A stretch of DNA of 23,842 bases, taken from NCBI GenBank assembly GCA_027311185.1, contig DAICZK010000003.1:1-23842 (forward strand), in the 5' to 3' direction. The stretch's first letter is position 1; every line of letters begins with the position of its first letter. Under the pieces are notes generated by a model that made no database searches, was not told where the DNA came from, and saw only the letters and a list, made by a program, of their open reading frames with translations. A program made the position numbers and the translations under genes. The DNA comes from Sulfuriferula sp. Its GTDB lineage: Bacteria; Pseudomonadota; Gammaproteobacteria; Burkholderiales; Sulfuriferulaceae. This document shows positions 1 through 7,752 of the stretch, piece after piece.

Positions 1-6
1 CGCCTG

Positions 7-16
7 TAATATATTA
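7..16. promoter_or_regulatory. palindrome upstream of the Lrp-family gene, candidate operator
   Basis: TAATATATTA at 7-16 is a perfect 10-bp palindrome, extended by CCT/AGG on either side. It lies about 45 bp before the regulator start. Lrp/AsnC proteins often autoregulate through AT-rich palindromes, so an autoregulatory site is a reasonable guess. The window begins here, so the full promoter cannot be judged. Confidence 0.3.
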
Positions 17-58
17 GGCATCAATATCTGTCAAAAACAAAACATACGGGGTAAGAAT

Positions 59-529
59 ATGGACATTGATCGCTTTGACCGTGCGATTCTGGCGCTGCTG
101 CAACGCGAAGGGCGCATTACCAACCAGGAGCTGGCCGACCGGGTCGGTCTGTCCCCCTCGCCCTGCCTGCGCCGGGTGCGCGCGCTGGAAGAATCGGGTT
201 ATATCCTGGGCTATCATGCTAGCCTGAACGCCAAAATGTTGGGGCTGTCGCTAACGGCGTTGATTCATATCTCCATGGACCAGCACACCCCTGAGCGGTT
301 CCGCCACTTCGAAGCAGCGATAGCAGATATTCCGGAAATCATGGAGTGCCTGCTCATTACCGGGCAATCCGCAGATTATCAACTCAAGGCGGTCGTCAGG
401 GACATGGATGAGTATCAGGAATTGCTGCTCAACCGCATCACCCGGATCAGCGGTGTCGCGGGCGTCCATTCGAGCTTTGTGCTGCGACAGGTGATCGACA
501 AGACCGCATTCCCTGTCTCTGCAAAATAA
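59..529 (+). CDS. Lrp/AsnC family transcriptional regulator
   Basis: This 156-residue protein has the full length and two-domain layout of the Lrp/AsnC family. Residues 1-60 form the winged helix-turn-helix (NQELADRVGLSPSPCLRRVRAL around 22-43, with the family-typical LSPSPCLRRVRALE recognition helix). Residues 65-145 form the RAM ligand-binding and oligomerisation domain. Such proteins bind amino acids and regulate amino-acid metabolism or transport as octamers or hexadecamers. The ATG start follows a GGGG ribosome site at about 48-51. No amino-acid gene lies beside it. The next gene is a porin across a 436-bp gap containing palindromes, so regulation of that porin is possible but unproven. 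The effector cannot be told from sequence. Confidence 0.92.
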   Translation: MDIDRFDRAILALLQREGRITNQELADRVGLSPSPCLRRVRALEESGYILGYHASLNAKMLGLSLTALIHISMDQHTPERFRHFEAAIADIPEIMECLLITGQSADYQLKAVVRDMDEYQELLLNRITRISGVAGVHSSFVLRQVIDKTAFPVSAK

Positions 530-592
530 ATCAAATACCCACAACAAACAAGATACACAAGGGTGACGATCTGGATGAGAATCGTTTGACAG

Positions 593-635
593 ATACTGAC
601 GAATATGTCAGTATTGTTTCAGAATAATACTGAAA
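593..635. promoter_or_regulatory. cluster of overlapping inverted repeats, candidate operators
   Basis: ATACTGAC (593-600) and GTCAGTAT (607-614) form an 8-bp inverted repeat around a 6-bp spacer. TTTCAG (617-622) pairs with CTGAAA (630-635), and CAGTATT (609-615) pairs with AATACTG (626-632). The half-site CAGTAT or its complement therefore recurs three times in 43 bp. CAG-(N)-CTG spacing loosely recalls Lrp-type sites. The repeats could instead be a weak transcript end for the regulator, but no T-tract follows. Confidence 0.4.
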
Positions 636-760
636 TTTTAGACGACAAAAAACTCTAAGCAGCGAAAAACGCGACTAACCGAGTGCGCCGACAAGACCCG
701 CGTCGCCAGGATCTGGTCGACTTTTTTAATATTACCATATTAGCAATTGTTACACAAGCC

Positions 761-929
761 TTAACCCGATCTTTTCATAAATTGGCGCGCGCCCTCGCTG
801 GTCTTTTGTTTCGTATGAAGCTTTTGTTCAGTTGGCCGTATGAATAACTACGCCGCGCCTTCACAAAAGTGCTCTACAAAACAAAGTCCTGCGCGATCAT
901 CACGCAAATTTATGAAAAGATCGGGCTAA
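761..929. repeat. 169-bp imperfect palindrome (MITE-like) upstream of the porin
   Basis: The outer arms 761-783 and 907-929 are 23 bp long and match as inverted repeats at 22 of 23 positions (core CCCGATCTTTTCATAAATT). The inner sequence keeps the same register: TTTGTTT-GTA near 804-814 faces its complement near 875-886, and CTTTTGT near 820-826 faces ACAAAAG near 863-869. The whole segment could fold into one long hairpin with a mismatched middle. No clear target-site duplication is visible. A degenerate non-autonomous transposable element is the simplest reading. A large regulatory hairpin is the alternative. Confidence 0.65.
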
Positions 930-965
930 AGCGAAAATTATAAATAATCAGGAGGCCACACCCAT

Positions 966-2321
966 ATGAAGAAGAAGACGAACGCACTGCGCCTCGCGAC
1001 GCTCGCATTACTCGGGAGCTGCATTTGCCAGACCGCGCACGCCACCAACTGGTTCGAAATCCAAAACGTAGCGCTGCCGGACTGGGGCAAGGGGACATTG
1101 CTCGGGTTCATTCAACCCACTTATACCAATTTCGACTACACTGCTGCCTCAAATCATCATATTCCCAGGGCGGATCTGATCGGCCCTACGGCCGATGGCA
1201 ACACCAACGTTGCCATTCAGCGCGCCAGACTATTTCTTCGCGGCAGCCTGAATCCTGACATCTCGTATTACCTCAGCACCGAAGCGGGCCAGAATGGCTA
1301 CACTTACTCGTTCGGCAATTACGCCCCCAGAATCATGGACGCAAATGCTACGTTCAGCCACTACATTCCGGGTGCGCGCATAGTAGTCGGCACGATCCGT
1401 GCACCCGGCCCCGAAGGCGCGATGGAAGGCTTCATGAGCTTCAATTTCATCGACCAGTTTCCCACGGTCATCGGCCAGCTCATGCAGCCGACTTTCTACA
1501 CTAAAAACGTCAACTACGGAAAACCCGTCAACGGCGGCTATTCCGTCACGGAAAACAATATGTCCGGCAACAACGGTTTCCGTTATCCCGGCATCGAAGC
1601 CACCGACTGGTTCAGGGTCAGGCCCCATGTCGAAGTTGCCTATGGAGCTATGCTCGGCGATTATGGCCGGCAATTCGAAACCGGGGTATCCAACGGACCG
1701 ATCGTCGCTGCAAGGCTGCAAGCGTCCTATTTATTCGATAATGGCAAAGGCCGGTTTTTCCGTAACGACCTGACGGGATTCATCTGGTATCAGCAGGCGC
1801 GGCCCGAACTCAACGGCATTTCGAACAAGATGGTGAGGGACGGTTTCGGTGCGACCTACCGGCGCGGCTACATGGTAGCGGGCGGCACGAGCGTAAAAGC
1901 GGAATTCATCAACGGCACCGGCAATATCGACTCGCCTGCTGCATTTAGTACCGGGCCAGGGGTGCTGCCGCCGCAATACGACTCAACCGTTTATCCCGGC
2001 AGCAACAACCGCGCCTGGGGTTACGACATTTCGGGAGGCGTTTTTGTCAACCACAACGTCGAGTTGCTCGCGCGCTACGACTACTACGACAGATTGCCCA
2101 ATCTGGCGCCAGTCGAAAGAGCATTTGCCGAAACATCCCTGGGCGCTGCATACCACATCAATCCGCTGACGAAAATAGAAATCGATTATATCTATCGTAA
2201 CGTCTATATCCCCAACCCGACTGCAATTGGCAAACCCGGCAGCCCGGCGTACAACCTCGCCACCTCCACGGTCGACGGTATCGGCAACGAATTCAACATT
2301 TACGCGATGCTTGCATTCTAA
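966..2321 (+). CDS. outer-membrane beta-barrel porin, phosphate-selective porin O/P-like
   Basis: This 451-residue protein starts with a clear Sec signal peptide (basic MKKK, hydrophobic core, likely cleavage after AHA at residue 26). It continues as alternating aromatic/polar strands typical of a beta-barrel and ends in phenylalanine, the usual outer-membrane assembly signal. The N-terminal part (VAIQRARLFLRG near 80-91 and the strand pattern after it) resembles porins of the O/P type. The substrate cannot be assigned. The start is supported by AGGAGG at 950-955, 10 nt upstream. It appears to be a single-gene unit, ending at a strong hairpin. It sits directly downstream of the 169-bp palindrome and an Lrp-family regulator, either of which may affect its expression. 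Confidence 0.8.
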   Translation: MKKKTNALRLATLALLGSCICQTAHATNWFEIQNVALPDWGKGTLLGFIQPTYTNFDYTAASNHHIPRADLIGPTADGNTNVAIQRARLFLRGSLNPDISYYLSTEAGQNGYTYSFGNYAPRIMDANATFSHYIPGARIVVGTIRAPGPEGAMEGFMSFNFIDQFPTVIGQLMQPTFYTKNVNYGKPVNGGYSVTENNMSGNNGFRYPGIEATDWFRVRPHVEVAYGAMLGDYGRQFETGVSNGPIVAARLQASYLFDNGKGRFFRNDLTGFIWYQQARPELNGISNKMVRDGFGATYRRGYMVAGGTSVKAEFINGTGNIDSPAAFSTGPGVLPPQYDSTVYPGSNNRAWGYDISGGVFVNHNVELLARYDYYDRLPNLAPVERAFAETSLGAAYHINPLTKIEIDYIYRNVYIPNPTAIGKPGSPAYNLATSTVDGIGNEFNIYAMLAF

Positions 2322-2327
2322 CTGTCA

Positions 2328-2349
2328 CCCCAGGCACGGTTGCCTGGGG
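2328..2349 (+). terminator. hairpin after the porin gene
   Basis: CCCCAGGC (2328-2335) and GCCTGGGG (2342-2349) form a perfect 8-bp stem with a 6-nt loop, starting 7 nt after the porin stop. No T-tract follows, so it is either a weak terminator or an mRNA 3' stabiliser. Confidence 0.6.
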
Positions 2350-2517
2350 CTCCTCTGCTACTGCACACGGAACACCAACACAAATAGCCCACACGAATCG
2401 CGACTACGCCATACGAGGCGCCGCGCACGAATGGCACTCGCCTCCCCGCAACGCCACTCGAATTTCGAATGCTGAGCATGCAATACACGCCTGTCTTAGA
2501 AAATTCATTTTTCAGCC
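2350..2517. other. intergenic stretch before the groES promoter
   Basis: This is the middle of the 336-bp gap between the porin and groES. I see no gene, repeat or clear signal in it. The useful content of the gap is at its ends: the porin hairpin and the heat-shock control region. Confidence 0.6.
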
Positions 2518-2546
2518 CTTGAAAAAACGACGCAATGCCCTCATTA
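2518..2546 (+). promoter_or_regulatory. predicted RpoH (sigma-32) promoter of groESL
   Basis: CTTGAAA at 2518-2524 matches the sigma-32 -35 consensus exactly. After a 13-bp spacer, CCCTCATTA at 2538-2546 resembles the -10 consensus CCCCATNT. The -10 abuts the CIRCE element, so HrcA binding would block this promoter or its start site. Confidence 0.7.
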
Positions 2547-2573
2547 TTAGCACTCCTCGGGCGAGAGTGCTAA
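2547..2573. promoter_or_regulatory. CIRCE element, HrcA operator
   Basis: TTAGCACTC (2547-2555) and GAGTGCTAA (2565-2573) are separated by exactly 9 bp. This is a perfect match to the CIRCE consensus bound by the HrcA repressor. It lies 84 bp before the groES start and just after a sigma-32-type promoter, indicating dual control: repression by HrcA and activation by RpoH. Confidence 0.96.
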
Positions 2574-2657
2574 AATCGCCAGCCCGAGCACTTTGAATTT
2601 AGCCATGTGCAATAGTTGAGTTGCGCGTTTAATTGTAAAACCTCAAGGAGAAACAGT

Positions 2658-2945
2658 ATGAAAATTCGTCCTCTGCACGACCGTATCATCGTTAAACGCA
2701 TGGAAGAAGAGCGTAAAACCGCTTCCGGCATTGTCATTCCCGACAGTGCAGCCGAAAAGCCGGACCAGGGTGAAGTCCTGGCTGTGGGTAACGGCAAAAT
2801 CGGCGACGATGGTAAAGCCCGTCCACTGGATGTAAAAATCGGCGACCGCGTACTGTTCGGCAAATATGCCGGACAAACCGTTAAAGTCGACGGCGAAGAC
2901 GTATTGGTCATGCGCGAAGAAGACATCATGGGCATTCTTGAGTAA
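2658..2945 (+). CDS. groES: co-chaperonin GroES (Hsp10)
   Basis: This 95-residue protein is the lid of the GroEL folding chamber. It begins [14 protein letters not shown], the family hallmark, contains the mobile loop ([15 protein letters not shown], about 15-29), and ends with the conserved [19 protein letters not shown] segment. Length and composition are standard. I chose the ATG at 2658 because AAGGAG lies at 2645-2650 and homologues start here. An upstream in-frame start at 2616 would add an unrelated 14-residue leader. It is the first gene of the groESL operon under the CIRCE/sigma-32 region. Confidence 0.98.
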   Translation: MKIRPLHDRIIVKRMEEERKTASGIVIPDSAAEKPDQGEVLAVGNGKIGDDGKARPLDVKIGDRVLFGKYAGQTVKVDGEDVLVMREEDIMGILE

Positions 2946-2965
2946 CGCTGTATTTCTTGAAATTC

Positions 2966-3004
2966 CTCGAAATCAGGGGTTGTAATTCACAGCCGGATTT
3001 CGAG
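2966..3004 (+). other. intercistronic hairpin between groES and groEL
   Basis: CTCGAAATC (2966-2974) pairs perfectly with GATTTCGAG (2996-3004). Inside, GGTTGT (2978-2983) pairs with ACAGCC (2989-2994), with one G-U pair, around a 5-nt loop. The 39-nt structure has no T-tract, so it is unlikely to terminate. It ends 32 nt before the groEL ribosome site (AGGAG at 3036-3040). A role in mRNA stability or processing between the two genes is inferred. Confidence 0.6.
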
Positions 3005-3022
3005 CCGATTCATTGCTATTAA

Positions 3023-4696
<1,674 letters not shown>

Positions 4697-4743
4697 CCAA
4701 GCAAGAGACAGCGACGCGATCACTCGCAAAGCTGAGCAACCCG

Positions 4744-4776
4744 AAAACCCCGTCTACATGGCGGGGTTTTTTATTA
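4744..4776 (+). terminator. rho-independent terminator of groESL
   Basis: AAAACCCCG (4744-4752) pairs with CGGGGTTTT (4762-4770) around a 9-nt loop, and the right arm runs into TTTTTTATTATT. This is a classic intrinsic terminator, 47 nt after the groEL stop. Confidence 0.92.
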
Positions 4777-4845
4777 TTCGGCCTCGCGCTGGACAACTCC
4801 CGTCCCGATGAAATGCCACGCACGCCGCGTAACGTGCTATATTTT

Positions 4846-4890
4846 CGGCTCACCGCAGAAGCAACGCGACCGGCGTATCGCCGTGAGCCG
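4846..4890 (+). promoter_or_regulatory. structured leader before a small membrane-protein gene
   Basis: CGGCTCAC (4846-4853) and GTGAGCCG (4883-4890) form a perfect 8-bp outer stem. Within it GGCG (4872-4875) and CGCC (4879-4882) form a small inner hairpin with loop TAT. The TATATT at 4838-4843 just upstream could be a -10 box, but no good -35 is seen. If transcribed from there, the leader would begin with this fold, 29 nt before the start codon at 4920. Confidence 0.4.
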
Positions 4891-4919
4891 GACCAGAGCG
4901 CGATTTTTGGAGAATAACC

Positions 4920-5066
4920 ATGAACATCATGGCTGGGATTGTGTATGGCTTGATTGTTGTCACCATCGGATCGGCGGGTCTGGCCGTGTTCATGATCTAC
5001 CAGAAATCCAGGGAAGAAGCGCGCAACAACTCGCGTACCGATGAAGATTCCGCCGGCAATGACTAA
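4920..5066 (+). CDS. small single-span membrane protein of unknown function (48 aa)
   Basis: I do not recognise this protein. The frame encodes 48 residues starting MNIMAGIVYG. Residues 5-27 form one long hydrophobic helix (GIVYGLIVVTIGSAGLAVFMIYQ region). A charged tail follows, first basic (KSREEAR) and then acidic (TDEDSAGND). A GGAGA ribosome site at 4909-4913 sits 6 nt before the ATG, which together with the membrane-helix/charged-tail design supports a real gene. It lies between the groESL terminator and a permease gene, with its own leader. Small bitopic proteins of this kind often tune a larger membrane complex; no partner can be named here. The overlapping longer frame from 4808 lacks a ribosome site and looks random. 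Confidence 0.7.
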   Translation: MNIMAGIVYGLIVVTIGSAGLAVFMIYQKSREEARNNSRTDEDSAGND

Positions 5067-5175
5067 ACCCGCCTGCCGCAAGGCCGTTTATCGCGACGCG
5101 CGGCACAACGATCGCCGCCACACTTTTGTCATTACCCCATTACGCTAAATCGATATGCAGAACGTTTGAACCGCC

Positions 5176-6183
5176 ATGCAAGCCTATAAAAAATATCTGG
5201 TCCTCATCATCGTATTATTAGCCGCTTATGTATTGTCGCCGTTTGCCGTGCCTATCATTGCCGGAATCTGCATGTCGGTAGCGGGCATACCCTACCAGAT
5301 CGTGCTTGAAAAACGCGGATTTTCGCCCCGCGTTGCCGCCTGGATACACACCTTGTTCTGGACCGTGCTGCTGGCGCTGCCGATCTGGCTGGTCATAGAG
5401 AGCGCCGCCCCGGCCATGATCAACATCCTCCGGCACCCACCAAGCCCGCGCTCGATACTGACTACATTGTCGGGCATTCCCGTTGTCGGAGCCTGGATCG
5501 CAAGCCATGCCGCCGCAACCATAGCCGCGCCGCTGTCATCGGAAAAACTGGCGGCGTGGGCCTCCAACAATGCCGCCGCGCTTAAAATGTACGCCCATCA
5601 TATCTGGATTCTGCTTGCGCACATCGGTATTGCGTTACTGGTGGCGGATGCGGTCTCGCGCCACCATCCCGCTCTGGGCACGGCCCTGCGACGCATCGTG
5701 CTCTGGTCCAGCGGCGATGAGGCGTTCACCCACTCGCTGCTCGCGATAACCACGCAGGCTGTTCGCTCCGTACTGCTTGGCCTCCTGGGCGGCGCACTGT
5801 TCGACGGCGTGCTCGTCGGCGCGGTCATGGCCGTGGCGCAAGTTCCATCCTGGCCTGTCTGGGCGGTCGCAGTGGCGGTTTTGTCGTCCGTTCCCATGGG
5901 TTCCAGCGTAGTGATCATTCTGGCGTTTGCAGTCATGCTCGCGGGCCAGCACTGGGTCGCAGCGGTCAGCGTGCTGATACTCAGCCATGTAGTCACCTTG
6001 AGCGCCGATTTTCTGATCAAGCCGCGGTTAACCGGAGCGAAAACGCACACGCCATTCATGATCGCTTTGTTGAGCATATTGGGCGGAATCGAGGTCTTCG
6101 GCCTGATAGGTTTGATTATCGGCCCGGTTATCGTCCTGACCACCGCGGGACTCTGGAAAGAATGGGAAACGCAGCAATCCTGA
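5176..6183 (+). CDS. AI-2E/PerM (YdiK-like) family membrane permease
   Basis: This 335-residue polytopic membrane protein has about eight hydrophobic segments. The C-terminal signature of the AI-2E exporter/PerM family is clear: a conserved D-x-x-IKPRLTG block near 278-284, then SILGGIEVFGLIGLIIGPVIV near 305-325. Members export varied small molecules or ions, and a few act in autoinducer-2 release or Na+/H+ exchange. The substrate here is unknown. No strong ribosome site precedes the ATG at 5176, but no better start exists. It lies 109 bp after the small membrane protein, in the same direction, and could be read with it. Confidence 0.82.
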   Translation: MQAYKKYLVLIIVLLAAYVLSPFAVPIIAGICMSVAGIPYQIVLEKRGFSPRVAAWIHTLFWTVLLALPIWLVIESAAPAMINILRHPPSPRSILTTLSGIPVVGAWIASHAAATIAAPLSSEKLAAWASNNAAALKMYAHHIWILLAHIGIALLVADAVSRHHPALGTALRRIVLWSSGDEAFTHSLLAITTQAVRSVLLGLLGGALFDGVLVGAVMAVAQVPSWPVWAVAVAVLSSVPMGSSVVIILAFAVMLAGQHWVAAVSVLILSHVVTLSADFLIKPRLTGAKTHTPFMIALLSILGGIEVFGLIGLIIGPVIVLTTAGLWKEWETQQS

Positions 6184-6366
6184 CGCGGTGATTATCAGCA
6201 AGTGTCAGCGAAACGCCCGCGCATCGAGCCGACAAGCTTGTCTCACCCTTGAATAGACAGGAATTCCGCAAATTCTGCGTCATTTCCCGTACAATCACGC
6301 TTTTAATTTGCACAAACCCGATATTCGGCAACGCGGTTCAAGACATATTCACGATAAGGAAACGCC

Positions 6367-7752
6367 ATGCACGCATTTGATCTCATCGTTATCGGCTCAG
6401 GCCCCGGCGGCTACCGCGCCGCGGTACTCGCCACCCTGCGCGGACTGAATGTCGCTATCGTCGAGCAAGCCGAATGGGGCGGATGTTGCCTGAATCGCGG
6501 CTGCGTACCGAAAAAAGACTGGCACCACACCGCGCAGCTAGTCGCGGCCAGCGCCGACTATGCCCAACGCGGCATCAGCGGCGTGCTGAAAGCAGATCTG
6601 GCAATCGCCTGGGAGCATCAGCACAAGGTGGTCGCAACGGTGCGCGACAGCTATACCGATTACATGAAAAGGCTGGGCATAGGCGCGTATACCGGGACCG
6701 CCGCGTTCGTAGACGCGCATACCGTCGCTATCGGCGAAACGCTAATCAGCGCGCAACACATTGTGATCGCGACCGGTTCCAGCCCGCTCATCCCGACGGA
6801 TTATCCGCGCACGCCAGAGCGGATACTGAGCAGCGACGACCTGTTCGATCTGCCGCCCCCTTCCGGACGACGCGTCGCGATAGCCGGCAACGGGGTTATC
6901 GGCACAGAATTCGCCTTCATACTGAGCCAACTGGGCTGCGAAGTCCTGCTGCTCGGCAACAGCAAGCCGCTCGCGCACAGCCAGTTCTCGCCGCCGGCGC
7001 TCAAAATTCTGCACACCGCCCTGAATCGCCCTAACATCGTCTTGCTACCGCGTCCGCAGCATGTCGAACTGACGGGCGAGGGCGTGAAACTCAGCTTTAA
7101 GGACGGCCGTAGCGAACAGGTAGACTGGGTACTGCTGGGTACGGGTCGGCGCCCCCATACCGCCGCCTTGCGTCCGGAACTCGCGGGCGTCGCTCTCGAT
7201 AGCGCAGGTTTCGTGCAAGTAAACGCTCACCTGCAAACCACGGCAGCGCACATTTACGCGATCGGCGACGTCGCCAATCCGCGCATGACCGCCAATCAGG
7301 CCCTGGCAGACGCCGCGGTCGCCGTCGCCAACATTGTCCATCCCGGTTCCCGTCGCCGGGCAGCCGCGGCTGTGCCGGAGCTTGTCCATTCGGCCGTCGA
7401 ACTGGGGCGCCTGGGCATCAACGAAGACGAGGCGGAAGACGCCGAACTCGAAGCTGCGGTTGGTTTTGCCTCGTTCGAGAGCAATCCGCGCGCAGTCGGT
7501 CAGGACGACATTGCCGGTTTTGTACGCCTCATCGCCGACATGGATAGCGGAGAACTGTTAGGCGCGGAAGTCGTCGGCAACGAAGCGGGCGAAATCATTC
7601 ACAGCATTGCGCAGCAATTCGGCCATACCGATGCGCTGGCGCGTCTTGCGGGCAGTTTTTACAACCATCCCGCGCGCACCGAAGAAATCCAGAATGCGAC
7701 CGAAACGCTGGCCGCCAAATGGGGACTCGGAAAACAGGTATTCGGTGCGTGA
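6367..7752 (+). CDS. FAD-dependent pyridine nucleotide-disulfide oxidoreductase, dihydrolipoamide dehydrogenase/glutathione reductase-like
   Basis: This 461-residue flavoenzyme has the class I disulfide reductase plan. The FAD fold is at GSGPGGYRAA (10-19). The redox disulfide is CLNRGC (C41, C46), with an extra C40. The NAD(P) fold is AGNGVIGTE (173-181), and a second FAD motif is IYAIGDV (296-302). The C-terminal dimer domain carries the catalytic His434-Glu439 pair (NHPARTEE). The disulfide is followed by VPKK, as in glutathione reductase, rather than the IPSK of lipoamide dehydrogenases. The residue after the second beta strand of the nucleotide fold is not acidic (LLLGNSK), so NADH preference is doubtful. 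No 2-oxoacid dehydrogenase genes are nearby. AAGGA at 6356-6360 supports the start. Its stop overlaps the GTG start of the next gene. Confidence 0.85.
   Translation: MHAFDLIVIGSGPGGYRAAVLATLRGLNVAIVEQAEWGGCCLNRGCVPKKDWHHTAQLVAASADYAQRGISGVLKADLAIAWEHQHKVVATVRDSYTDYMKRLGIGAYTGTAAFVDAHTVAIGETLISAQHIVIATGSSPLIPTDYPRTPERILSSDDLFDLPPPSGRRVAIAGNGVIGTEFAFILSQLGCEVLLLGNSKPLAHSQFSPPALKILHTALNRPNIVLLPRPQHVELTGEGVKLSFKDGRSEQVDWVLLGTGRRPHTAALRPELAGVALDSAGFVQVNAHLQTTAAHIYAIGDVANPRMTANQALADAAVAVANIVHPGSRRRAAAAVPELVHSAVELGRLGINEDEAEDAELEAAVGFASFESNPRAVGQDDIAGFVRLIADMDSGELLGAEVVGNEAGEIIHSIAQQFGHTDALARLAGSFYNHPARTEEIQNATETLAAKWGLGKQVFGA

Larger units (their letters stand above)
530..965. other. 436-bp intergenic region, regulator to porin
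   Basis: No convincing gene lies here. The first part (about 590-640) holds overlapping short inverted repeats and is AT-rich. The stretch 641-760 shows no clear structure apart from an AT-rich tract at 721-745. Positions 761-929 form a long imperfect palindrome, annotated separately. The porin ribosome site AGGAGG is at 950-955. The porin promoter must lie in or before the palindrome, but I could not pick it with confidence. Confidence 0.8.

Noticed and set aside
755..932. AAGC at both ends of the 169-bp palindrome as a target-site duplication
   Set aside because: The two copies are not at equivalent distances from the arms and the right one overlaps the repeat, so the match is not convincing.
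1008..1023. Possible lipoprotein lipobox (LLGSC) in the porin signal peptide
   Set aside because: The region continues to a better signal peptidase I site after AHA, and the mature protein is a C-terminal-Phe beta-barrel rather than a lipoprotein.
4808..5044. 78-codon plus-strand frame overlapping the small membrane-protein gene
   Set aside because: It has no ribosome site, its product is rich in Arg/His/Cys without domains, and it runs through the structured leader. The 48-residue frame at 4920 has the better start and a clean membrane helix.
6231..6242. Perfect 12-bp palindrome GACAAGCTTGTC between the permease and flavoprotein genes
   Set aside because: It has no loop or T-tract and no repeated copies in the window. 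A palindrome this short can arise by chance, so no function is claimed.
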